Both the position numbers and the translations under genes were made by a program. Shown piece by piece: positions 53,295-63,339 of a stretch of DNA of 64,000 bases (position 1 is its first letter; each line of letters begins with the position of its first letter). Source of the DNA: Diploptera punctata (taxonomy: Eukaryota; Arthropoda; Insecta; Blattodea; Blaberidae). Location of the stretch: the NCBI GenBank assembly GCA_030220185.1, contig JASPKZ010007247.1:1410317-1474316 (forward strand), given 5' to 3'. Below the pieces are notes generated by a model that was not told the DNA's origin, ran no database searches, and worked only from the letters and a program-made list of their open reading frames with translations.

Positions 53295-53388
53295 AAGTTA
53301 TGTAGATAGGAAATAACACTATGAGGTTCTTTAATATTGTTTATTTTTTATGAGTATGAGGTGAGTGAAATAATAAAAAATAAACAAT
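53295..53388. mobile_element. PLE-J minimal inverted pair
   Basis: TSD ATATATTTTTTT at 53283-53294 and 53389-53400, in the T-run of the tRNA-like trailer. The left end is long (AAGTTATGTAGATAGG), right short (AAAAAATAAACAAT). Confidence 0.87.
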
Positions 53389-53400
53389 ATATATTTTTTT

Positions 53401-53782
53401 CTTCAAATATAAATTCCATCAAACTTATTTCCAATCCTTTTTTTTTTTTTGGGATTAATTCTAAAAAGTAATACATTCTCGTAGATTTAATTAATAGAAG
53501 CTTTTATTTTATTTTTCCACTTCTTGTATCGTCATTGTGAAAAATATCTTTAGATTTTTTATATATTAGTTCTAGTAAATTAGTGGTTACCATTATCACA
53601 CCTGGTTTTGAAGGTATCTGATATGATCTATAAACACAATTTTAGTCCCAAGAAGAAGATATTTTTCTTCACTTGTTCAGTATTTTAACCTTCCCGCTGG
53701 TACATCCTGCTGTAAAATGTGAGATTTTGAAACTGTCACATCCACTACCTTCAAACCATTTTAAGTATAAACTTATTTTATC
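53401..53782. other. No recognisable gene
   Basis: AT-rich; nothing supported. Confidence 0.4.
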
Positions 53783-53786
53783 TTAA

Positions 53787-54471
53787 CACATTCAGTACCA
53801 GGCACTGAGCAGGGCATTTAAACCCACAGGCCAGCCATTTAAATACCCCAGCTACCCTTTTCGTGGCACTTCAGAAAATGGACCATTATTCACAAACTAT
53901 TAGTCCTAGAATATTCAAATTTTGTACATACCTAAAGGAGATATCCTAGTAGGATTTGATGGTGAGATAACTTGGGTGATTGACATCACATAGTATCGGC
54001 ATATCAATTTCAGGAAGTGGAAGTTCATCTTCACTTTCACTTTGTGAATATTCTAATTCACGAATCAGTTCGTCGCCTGAATCATAATTATACAAAATAT
54101 TCACTAATTCTTCTTCAGTGAGACATTTTTCTTTCGCCATGGCTTCACTCACGCACAAAGAACAGCGCAATAATGAGAAACAAATATGTCTGCATTGGAG
54201 ACTGGAGACAAGTTTGGGTGAACGAATTCCATGTGTTGTTTGTTTAAAAAATAAAAGGGAATTCATCAAGGTTAAACGTGTCAAACGGGAATAGAAAATG
54301 TACATTTACATGCCATCTATGATCTCCAAGACATACTAAGCCAACAAAATATTTAGGCGCCGAATATAAATGCGGTTTGTTCGCGCCTGCTCTAAAGCGA
54401 GTTAACTGACCGATGGCCGCATACACGATAGTCTCCTTAAACGCCTTAACTGGTTTACGGTACTGAATGTG
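53787..54471 (-). mobile_element. piggyBac deletion derivative
   Basis: TTAA duplications at 53783-53786 and 54472-54475 flank a 13-bp terminal inverted repeat CACATTCAGTACC. TTAA targets are diagnostic of piggyBac. At 685 bp it is far shorter than an autonomous element of about 2-3 kb and keeps only the start of the transposase gene. Confidence 0.92.
53946..54140 (-). CDS. piggyBac transposase N-terminus (truncated)
   Basis: A 64-codon frame starting MAKEKCLTEEELVNILYN. It has the acidic segment (SQSESEDELPLPE) typical of piggyBac transposase N-termini, then stops. The DDE catalytic core is absent, so it cannot transpose itself. Confidence 0.65.
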   Translation of the reverse strand: MAKEKCLTEEELVNILYNYDSGDELIRELEYSQSESEDELPLPEIDMPILCDVNHPSYLTIKSY

Positions 54472-54475
54472 TTAA

Positions 54476-55020
54476 TATTAGAGTAATTTGTTATTTTGTG
54501 AAATAATTTTGAAGAAACATGTCTTGGGAAAATGTTTGTAGCTAATATTAATTATTTATTTTGCTGAAGTATATGTGAGTGTCTTTTTTATAATCATGTT
54601 TTAAGAACAATGAGTGAAATCAGGTATGTGATCTTTTTTCATAATGTTTTGTAAGAAAACAAGTATGGTATCTTATATAGAAATAAAAAATATAACATTG
54701 TGAAACATACTAATAATTTCTTTAACCACAGTTATTAAAATTGTAATCAATAATTTATGATATAATCAATAACTAATAGCCAGTAATTCATATATTTCAA
54801 TTTGTTTAGCAATATTATTTTTGGAAATGTACGAGTATATTACTTTTCTTAAGTTTGTGATTTAAAAAAAAAAACATGTACAGTCAACAAAATTAGTAAT
54901 CAGGGAAAATAAACATTTATTTTCTCTAACTAAAGTTAAAAGTGAAGATAATAATTTTCTAAGCCATTTTTTCTATACAAAGCTAATAAACGTTATGAAG
55001 TTATATAAGAGAGAGAAAAT
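54476..55020. other. No recognisable gene
   Basis: AT-rich; nothing supported. Confidence 0.4.
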
Positions 55021-55028
55021 TTGTGTTT

Positions 55029-55105
55029 GAGTTAGGATCCCTGGATAGCATAATTGTCAGTATGTTGGTGCATAAAGCCAGGGGTCTTGGGTTCAAACCC
55101 TGCTT
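55029..55105 (+). tRNA. tRNA-like sequence, decayed
   Basis: GGATAGCATAATTGTCAGTA in the A-box position and GGTTCAAACCC B-box, followed by the AAAATTTTTTTTCTTT trailer. The anticodon arm no longer pairs well. Confidence 0.4.
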
Positions 55106-55312
55106 CAAGCAAAATTTTTTTTCTTTAAAAAATAACTTTATTTACTTGAGTCTTCTGAAAAAAATATGGCATCTAAAATGTTTACTCCATTTAAATGAAT
55201 GACTGAAATTTGAATTTGAACTTCAGTCTTTTAAAATATCATTAAATTATTTTTGCATTTAAAATTAATAAATTTTTTCTGTTATTTACCGGTTTCAATT
55301 ATAGTTGGAATA

Positions 55313-55654
55313 TTTTGATGTTATATTTTTAATTATCACTTTCCAGAATTGGACATAGCTTTATTTTAGAAAGAACAATCAACGTTCAAACTGGAATTTG
55401 AACCCTGGATTTCTGACTATACATCAGATACCAATTACACAATCCGAGCTCCAATACAAATGTCAACAATTATTTCCACTTATACAAGTATCTTTCATCC
55501 GAAGGCTAATAGCATTTTAGGTGAAAGAGAGTTGTATAAGTGGAAAGAATTGTTGATGTTTGTATCGGAACTCAGATGGTGTAATTGGTATCATACTGAC
55601 ATGCAGAGTCAGAGGTCCAGGGTTTGAGCATTAATTTTTCTTTCTAAAATAAAA
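55313..55654. mobile_element. tRNA-like (GGTGTAATTGG type) head-to-head pair with 12-bp TSD
   Basis: TSD ATAGTTGGAATA at 55301-55312 and 55655-55666. Reverse body about 55385-55460 and forward body about 55565-55635, both with TGTAATTGGTAT A-box and GGGTT(C/T)AA/GA-type B-box. The left end is long (extra TTTTGATGTTATATTTTTAA tail). The right is short (TTTCTAAAATAAAA). The centre (55470-55560) is a TTGTATAAGTGGAAAGAATT palindrome. This body is unrelated to types 1-2 beyond being tRNA-like, yet has the same insertion layout. Confidence 0.85.
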
Positions 55655-55666
55655 ATAGTTGGAATA

Positions 55667-56241
55667 ATCTAACAAATAAAGTGTACATTTACAGTATTTT
55701 TAAATTTTAGAAACTTAATATCCACCAGTTGAGGCCAAGTGGGAACTCTTGAGTAACAAAGCATGTTAGTGAGTTACCCAAATTGGTCTTCAAATTCTTA
55801 TGAACTATGTCACCTATTGATAACCTATTTTAATCTGAAAGACTAAGTACATGGACCAATTAATATAAGTTTTATTTGTTTAGTTCCTAATCAAATCTTC
55901 AAATTTAATAATTCGAGACTTTTTAACTTCTTTATCTCAGGACCTAATATAAATATGTTTTACACTGTTTAGAATAATGCATTTTTTATAAATCAAAATA
56001 TATTATTTTATATTCTTTGTAATGTGTAGCAAGTAATGCTTTTATTATGTATAAATAATTTTACTTATATATTCTAGTCTCATTATATAATAAAGTAAAT
56101 AAATTTACTTAAAAAAACATTAAATTATTATTAATTATTTAGATTTTGATATTTCATTTAGTAAATGTAGATTAATAACATGAACACAACCATGACTCAG
56201 GTAAGTATATCTGGCCTATGTTCCTTGAACTCTGTACTCCC
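55667..56241. other. No recognisable gene
   Basis: AT-rich; nothing supported. Confidence 0.4.
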
Positions 56242-56249
56242 TCTTATAG

Positions 56250-56621
56250 TAGGGTGGCCATAATATTTTCAATGTAAAAGGAGACATGTACAAAAAATTA
56301 AAGGAAAAACCTGGGACATTTAAAAAAAAATGTGAGACATTAACAAAATAAATATGAAATTATTGTATTGTCATGGGTCCTTTACAAGTATACAAAGTTT
56401 CAAGTCTATCCAATGTTTCTAAGTGGGTGAAAATCGTGTTAAAAAATTCCGTTACATAAATACAAAGACACTTTTTTTTTATTTCCTGATGATTCTGGCC
56501 AGGATTTTAGAAAATAAATATGAAATTATTGAATTGTTACGGGTCCTTTACAAGTATACATAATTTCAAGTCGATCCAATAATTTTAAGTGGGTGATAAT
56601 CGCGTTGAAAGATTCAGTTAC

Positions 56622-56652
<31 letters not shown>

Positions 56653-57249
56653 CAGGTCAAGCTAATATAAAGCGTGTAAAAAAACAGTTATTTTCTTTTT
56701 ACCATGACACTGTTGCCAATACAAATTTATAAGAATCAACCATTCACAAATAGAAAACCACTAAAGTCGTTGTTTATTACATTTAAAAATATTTATTTAT
56801 TGCTGCAAGGGGTATAAAATCCACAACTAAATCTCTTTTCATCCAAGTTAAAATTGTATTTCTCCGCTGCCAAAGTGCCAGCATCAGCAGGAAATCTCTG
56901 ACATTGGCTGCACTGACCATGGATTGACAATTTGAAAAATTTACCAGAGTAATTTATGAGAGTAAAAAAACTAATTTTATAGACCAAACAGTGCATCGTG
57001 GTCATACAACTGGTGCTTTCTAATGTTTATATTTATAATTACATAGTAAAGAAAATGAAAGTCGCCATTCATAAATACATTGACAAAGCCAGGGATTATT
57101 GTATTTATTATATTCCTTTAATCTATGGACAAAGCATCATCTCAAAAGCAGGACATTTGAGCGTCCCCAAGAAAACTTTTGGGACAGTGGGGCATTTTCC
57201 AAAAAAAAACAGGACTGTCCCGGGAAAAACAGGATGAATGGACACCCTA
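56250..57249. mobile_element. Non-autonomous hAT-type element
   Basis: TSD TCTTATAG at 56242-56249 and 57250-57257 (8 bp). Ends TAGGGTGGCCAT and TAGGGTGTCCAT are inverted. Exactly 1000 bp. The interior holds two related blocks (AAATATGAAATTATTG...GGGTCCTTTACAAGTATAC) and a GATA microsatellite, and no transposase. Confidence 0.85.
56624..56651 (+). repeat. (GATA)n microsatellite
   Basis: Seven GATA units after TTCAGTTACATA, probably the tail of a retroposed fragment inside the hAT-type element. Confidence 0.9.
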
Positions 57250-57257
57250 TCTTATAG

Positions 57258-58189
57258 TTCTGCAATAAATAACAGTTGAATTGTGATTAATCAAATCCTT
57301 TCAGTAGTGAACATATAGATAACATGCAAATGAAATTGAAAGAGTTTTTTCAAAAAGGGATCATATACTATTCTTCCTGAATTTCACTTTTTTCGTTGTT
57401 CCATGTTTACATATCTACTTCCATAATTTCCGAGTGAGTACGGATCAACTACACTATCTCTTTACCACTTCCTAACTTTATTCAGTAGCAATTTCAAATT
57501 CAATGCTTTATACAAAACAAGTTGAATCAGTTTTTTTCCTCTTCCTGGAAAATTTGAGCAGCTGTAGATGATCCCTTTTCGAAATGACTCATTCAATTAA
57601 TGTTCTAATTCCTCCATCAGAACATCTGCGGTTATACAAAGGCAAGAAGAATGCCTTCTTTGTTAATAATTGCAAGAGGAAACCCCATATCCATATCCAA
57701 TTTTCAATATATTTGATTTTCACTGTAAAAGTTGCAATAACGGACTAAGGTTGGATTTAAACCAGTGCAAACTCTTTTTTTTCAAAAGTATGCCAGATAT
57801 TACAAATAATTAGATCTCCTCCTCAAATCACATTAAGACAATACCTGAAGTTACACATACAATTTCAAGTAAATCTCCACTTATAATTGTTGGATTTCGC
57901 TTATTTTTGGACAATACCTACCTCAGTTTATTTTAATAGGATATATTGAGTTTTGTTGTAAAACATTGAAAAATGCGGCCGCTAGAGATATTTTTTTAAA
58001 TTTTCACTTCAGGTGAACTCATATATCTAACGGTTTTAGAAGGTTCAATTGTGAATCTAACCATCGAGAGACCCAATTAGACACACAAAAGATTTCATCA
58101 AAATCAGTATAGTCATTTAGGAGGAGTAAAGTGACATACAAACAACATGTACCGAAGAATTATATATGTGGTATATACATACATATAGG
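57258..58189. other. No recognisable gene
   Basis: AT-rich. A stretch around 58070-58150 (TTCATCAAAATCAGTATAG, GGAGGAGTAAAGTGACATAC) resembles LINE 3' UTR sequence common in insects but is not firmly assignable. Confidence 0.35.
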
Positions 58190-58495
58190 GGCACGCCGTA
58201 GCGTAGTGGTTAAGGCACTGAGCTACAAGCCGGAGAGTCGAGGGTTCAAGTCCCGTTGGGGTCAGGATTTTTAAACTGACCCAAACCCTCTGGCGGCACT
58301 ATGGCCCTGGGGTCGACTCAGGCTCTAACGGAAATGAGTACCAGGCGCCTGTTCTGGGGGTAAAGGCGGCCGTCACGCAGGGCTGACAACCCGGCTGACA
58401 TCAAGTGCCGATTGTCTAGAAAAAGTGGGAGCCTTAACCTCCTACTACCCCAAGGGTCTCCTGAGGCCTGTTGTGGGATCACTTTACTTTACTTC
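58190..58495 (+). repeat. SINE-3, best-preserved copy
   Basis: Head GCACGCCGTAGCGTAGTGGT (A-box) and GGTTCAAGTCCCG (B-box). Body with AAACTGACCCAAACC, TAAAGGCGGCCGTCACGCAG and a TCACTTTACTTTACTTCACT tail. The open frame at 58425 begins in it and is spurious. Confidence 0.92.
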
Positions 58496-58967
58496 ACTAT
58501 ATACATACATATATATAAATATTTATTTACAGAAACATATTTCAAACTATACAAGAGATAGTAAAACTAATTTTTTCTGCAATGACAACTGCCATCAAAA
58601 CAAAATATATAAAACCAATATTTTCCCTTATTACAGATAGGTATTGTAGTTAGAATTTTTTAATCTGTGGTGGAGGGGGTAATAAAAAAGATATACAATA
58701 ATAACAATGTTCCCCAGGTAACATATAGAAGTATTTATTTAACAACTAAATTTCCAAGTTGGAATATTTCCTTGTGAAATAATTTCATAATAAAACATGT
58801 GTCTCTTCTTGTTAAGGTGATTATTTTGGTCTCCTTATTAATTGTAATTAATACTACAATACTGAGATACATCTTTTTTATTGTGGTGAAACAGAAAATT
58901 TTGCAAATGACATTATTTCATATTACAAGTTTGTCTCATTTCAGCACCTACTTTATTGAACTTTTAT

Positions 58968-59470
58968 AAGAAAAATCATGAGGTTTAATTTAAGATTCAA
59001 ATTAAGATTCTTTATACCTCACCTCATATCCAGTCTTCTAATTATACTGGTTTCAAAACCTAGGTAGTTTTATCTTCGTAATATCTTGACCGAAATTATA
59101 TCATTCAGGAGAAGTGCTTCTTACTCCCTCTGTTGGTGGACTAATAAACCTCTGAATCAAATCCAATTCTCTGGGAATTTCAAAATTCATAAGTTTTTCT
59201 TTCTTGTTTTCTGGAATGTTGATTTTTTTCCCAAACCATGAGCTCTTTTGGTTTGTTTATTTGTTTAATTAAATTGCTTTTTGTATCAATTAGATGTTTT
59301 CAGACCAAGCATGAGCACCTATTGCTGACTTTTCCACTTCATTTTTGACATTTCTAAGACATTCTTTCACCCTGGTTTTCAAATTTCTTTTTGTTTTCCC
59401 TATATAAATTCTGTAACAATCTCTGCATTTGATCTGATAAATTCCTAATTTTGTTATTACTGTTGTTTTT
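58968..59470 (-). mobile_element. PLE-F, single antisense copy with endonuclease coding
   Basis: The long outer tail (ATGAGGTTTAATTTAAGATTC) precedes TACCTCACCTCATATCCAG. The ribozyme region on the minus strand is ACGAAGA, T, stem AAAAC/GTTTT, GAAAC, CA, GTA. Antisense GIY-YIG C-terminal coding follows with frameshifts (KPKELMVWEK, SAIGAHAWSE, IYIGKTKRN). No right arm is seen. Confidence 0.75.
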
Positions 59471-59564
59471 AATTATCCTATTGAGGCTGTATTCATTCTT
59501 CTTATCATCCATAGAAGCACCACAAATTAAAAAAAATTATAAGTTTAACATAAGATTGGTTTAA

Positions 59565-59607
59565 TAATTAAACCTCATAGTGTTCTTTCCCTGTGAAAGT
59601 TAAATAA
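59565..59607 (+). mobile_element. Solitary PLE long tail, 43 bp
   Basis: TAATAATTAAACCTCATAGT...CTGTGAAAGTTAAATAA is flanked by ATAAGATTGGTT at 59553-59564 and 59608-59619. The insert is just the extra tail that distinguishes long from short PLE ends, with its own 12-bp duplication. Confidence 0.75.
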
Positions 59608-59807
59608 ATAAGATTGGTTGTTCTGTTTTAATGTTACAGATTAACAAAGGCAGTATGGAAAACTGACCTTTGGAGCTTGACCAGGCCTACAACTGGCAAA
59701 TATTTTGCTTCTCTACAGACTGTACGGTAAATAACTGATTACGAAAATAAGATATGAAATGGGGATTAATTAAATTTCATTTTACATAGTGACATTTGTT
59801 TATGTAG

Positions 59808-59947
59808 AATTTGGGCATTTGTACAGATTTGGAGGAGATGATGATCATGCAATAATGACTGCAGCATGCAGGACAGCTATGGTTACTGAAGGAACTTCAG
59901 GAGATGGCTTTGCTGCAGCTAATGAGTTACTTATTAATGGTACTAAT
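59808..59947 (+). CDS. Possible exon of an unrecognised gene
   Basis: Between an AG acceptor (TTTATGTAG) and a GTAAGT donor, a frame reads FGHLYRFGGDDDHAIMTAAC then TAMVTEGTSGDGFAAANELL. The composition is more gene-like than the neighbourhood. A second candidate upstream (59640-59725, KAVWKTDLWSLTRPTTGKYF, ending at a GTAAAT) does not join in phase with it. No family recognised. Confidence 0.25.
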
Positions 59948-60249
59948 GTAAGTTATCACTGGGGCAACTATGTTTATACTTTATGCAACTGTAAATTCTG
60001 TGGCTCAGTCAATGTCACTGGCAAATATTAGTCGTTCAAAATATCTCTGCAGGCGGAAGAATTGCGAAGCTTTCTTTGTTGCTACACGTGACGTCATCTA
60101 AGGCAGTGTTCACTGTCAGCGTCCCACGTCCCGTCCCCCTATGCACTCATAGATAACAGCGTCACGTGGTCTATTCCTGCATAAACACGACTGCAGTGCC
60201 CTCCGTCAACAACTGCGCTTATTCCTTGAACGGGTAATAGCACAGCTAT

Positions 60250-60800
60250 TGTACACTTAGCGACAAAAGGAATGATGAAATTATTCGCATCAGTGATCAC
60301 CCCGATCGTCACCTACGGGATAGAACTGATATGGGAGAAACTATCGACCAGCGATTTGGAGAGGTTAGAAAAAGTAAAACCAAGATTCATCAAAAAGGCA
60401 TTAGGTGCAAGCAAATACACACCAAATAGAATGGCCTATATGCTAGCCAGAGAAACCTTCTTCCTAGAGGACCTGAGGCAAAGGATACTACTGCCAGCAA
60501 CGGAGCCATATAAGAAAGTCATCGAAAAAAAGAAAAAGAGATCGACGAAGATTTCTACGCCTCAGACGCCATGGTAAACAGAGAGTGGACTGGAAGTAAC
60601 CAACCACAAAGGCACAGAATCATAGGTTTAGCAACACACGGATATCATCACAAAATGTGCAAAAATACAAAATTCCACCAACCGAGTGATTCGTGTGAAT
60701 GCAAGATATGCGACCAAAAGTGTGAGCGATACCATTACAAACAATGCAGAATATGGACAGGATCACTGAACAAACTCATAAAAGACAAATCATAAACTTA
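60250..60800 (+). pseudogene. LINE RT C-terminal end with Cys-rich motif
   Basis: Frame 60272-60577: MMKLFASVITPIVTYGIELI, LEKVKPRFIKKALG, SKYTPNRMAYMLARE. A shift leads into 60571-60795: HRIIGLATHGYHHKMC and CECKICDQKCERYHYKQC. Same LINE family as 30010-30840. Truncated upstream. Confidence 0.8.
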
Positions 60801-61140
60801 TAACTTAATGCTCTTTCGAGTGCCTCTTACCAATTTATTATTATTAAAGCAGTTCTTGTTATGGCCCACTGCGCATACTCGAAAAGCCATAGCTGAGGTT
60901 CACGAGGTAACGCACTGTTAAATGTTTTAAATACGCTGTATTTAGTTTTAATGGTCTTAAATAGTTAAAGAACAGTGAAGGAGACATGTTTCTAGATATT
61001 TAAGAGTGTTGGACAAATGCAATATTACTCAAATTGCGACATTTTAAATAAAGTTCAACTCTCGTTCATAGTGTAAAAGTAAACACGGCAACTAGTATGA
61101 GACGTTCGAATAGTGTAGATGGTTAAACTACTTACAACAA

Positions 61141-61248
61141 TTAAGTTATGTAGATAGGAAATAACACTATGAGGTTTTTTAATATTGTTTATTTTTTATT
61201 ATTTCACTCACCTCATATGAGGTGAGTCAAATAATAAAAAATAAACAA
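61141..61248. mobile_element. PLE-J minimal inverted pair
   Basis: TSD TACTTACAACAA at 61129-61140 and 61249-61260. Left long end (TTAAGTTATGTAGATAGG), right short end (AAAAAATAAACAA). The centre is a CTCACCTCATATGAGGTGAG palindrome with zero spacer. Confidence 0.92.
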
Positions 61249-61779
61249 TACTTACAACAAGATGAAATGTATGTGAAAGCCTGGGTTCAAATCCTCCAAC
61301 CCTTTTTTTATTCATTTGTATTTTTGCAAAATACATCCTATAATATTTAAATCCTGCCACATAATCTACGTTCACTTTACACTATCTTTAAGTAATATTC
61401 CTGCCTCTGTAACACTATTTAGCTACCGGTATAAATTTAATTGTGCATGCAGTACCACATTTTAATAATAATGCTATAAATGTATGTAATCAAATATAAT
61501 ATAGCTTCATATATTTATGTGTTTATTTATTTATTACGTATTAGTGAGGAAAAGTTTCAACCTTCATTTAAAATATTTAGTTTATATATGTCAAGTCCAT
61601 CATAATAATAGCTCATAGATGATAGACAATAATAAAAAAATAATTATTATTATTATTATCCGTCATCTACATAAACATTAATAACAATAATAATAATGGG
61701 ATGTATCAATTGATGTGAAGAATGTAATTACCTGGGGATCAAAATTAACTCAAAATGTCCCCAAGAAAATTACGTAAAA

Positions 61780-62290
61780 TATAGAATTCAAAAAGGCAGA
61801 TTGGTAATAAAATTGTTAAATGGAGTTTTTGGGATAAGAACATAAGAATAGATACCAAATTAGAAATTTATAAATCCATAATTCGAAGCATGCTAACATT
61901 TGGTGCATAAACTTGGCATCTGAATAAAAATTTGAGTTTAAAGCTTACGTCTACCGAAATAAATTCTTACAGGTGCTCAACTAGACATTCTGAATTGGAA
62001 AAAAATCAGAAATACAATCATCACACAACAAATGAAAGTCCAAAATTCAATATTAGATTTTGTGAGATACAGACAACTAGAATGGTATTGTCATATACGT
62101 AGGATGCCAGAGAAAACAATACCCAGACAAGCTTTGAAATGGATTCCACCTGAAAAAGGAAAGAGAGGTGAACCAGATTTAAATGGATGGATGTTGTAAG
62201 AAGAGATACGAGGAAGCTAGGTCTAGAAGAATTGGAATGAGAAGATAGAGAAGAATGGAGAAAGAAGATAAAAATTTAAAAAGCTTTGGG
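61780..62290 (+). pseudogene. Degenerate LINE RT C-terminal fragment
   Basis: Broken frames: VFWDKNIRIDTKLEIYKSII, MLTFGA, then QLEWYCHIRRMPEKTIPRQA and LKWIPPEKGKRGEP. It corresponds to the thumb-to-C-terminal block of RTE-like LINEs. Confidence 0.65.
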
Positions 62291-62432
62291 CATAGGAAGA
62301 TGTTTTATTACAATGTAAACCTGTTTATAAATAAGTAAATAATAATATTAATACTTCCAAATAGTTAGTACGTTTTTCTTTAAGAATGTATATACAGAAT
62401 AAAATAGAAAGCACTTTAACAACTAAAAAAAT

Positions 62433-62512
62433 TAACCTCACTGGGAATCGAACCTGCGACCTCTTGTATACGAATCAAGCCACTAAGCACTGAGCTATGC
62501 TTTCACTGCCTT
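62433..62512 (-). tRNA. tRNA-like sequence, CGT loop
   Basis: Minus strand: CATAGCTCAGTGCTTAGTGG, anticodon arm CTTGA/ACAAG region with loop TTCGTAT (CGT), B-box GGTTCGATTCCC. The acceptor stem is weak. Probably a SINE head or tRNA pseudogene. Confidence 0.45.
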
Positions 62513-62739
62513 GTTGGGTTAAGAAAGAATACTCTTCAAGGGAAGAAGGAAAACTACTGTGCAATTAGTTTACTCGTGTGAATCGCGCGTTAGAACTTGA
62601 AATATTTGAGATCAAGAGTCAGTCCATTCTTTTTGTCACTAAGTGTACATATTACTCTTTATAAGCTCTTAATATTTATGTTAAGTTAAAAGTACAGTTG
62701 ATCCTGGTGGAAGAGTAATACCTTGCTCACCTCTTATTC

Positions 62740-63190
62740 TCATAAGGGAACTGTCGACCATTGCATGTCAAAATTTACCTTGAAATTTCTTCCAGAGAAG
62801 CATTGTGATGTACCAAGGATATGTCCAAAAAATTATTTTTTAAATATTTTTTTATTAAGAATATTCCACAATAGTTTTTCTCCTTTAACCCAAAGTGATC
62901 TGTCGCCAGAGGTTCCTGTCTAAAGCATGTTCTTCCCTCAAATATCTAGCTTCCATACTTCTCCTCAATCCATCTATTCAACATTCTTTAGGTCTGCCTC
63001 ATTCACTTCTTCCATTAACTTTCCAATCAAGGATCTTCTTTGGTATTCTATCTTCATCCATTCTTATGAGGTTTCCAAAAAAAAATATCTGCCTTTTTAA
63101 CTGCAAGGCACCAAAATCTAGCACCAAATCTCTCATTTGAACTATAAGGAAGTAATACAACTGCTGTATTGGCAGATTGGGTAACCCTCA
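62740..63190. repeat. Family P repeat copy split by a LINE piece
   Basis: 62745-62830 and 63075-63190 together match 25250-25440 (CATTGCATGTCAAAATTTAC, AACTGCAAGGCACCAAAATC). The intervening 62870-63075 on the minus strand encodes RMDEDRIPKKILDWK and WIDGLRRSMEARYLREEHAL, a LINE C-terminal end. Confidence 0.6.
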
Positions 63191-63339
63191 GTACCTGTCA
63201 TCCTTGATGTGTCCCAATTCACGTTTTGTATCAAATAAACATAGTCATGTTAATATTTATTTATTAAAAATAACTAAACTGAATAATAGTATAAAATAAA
63301 ATTATATAGGTAGGCCTATATTATAAGGATTGAAAGTGT
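63191..63339. other. No recognisable gene
   Basis: AT-rich spacer before the microsatellite. Confidence 0.4.
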
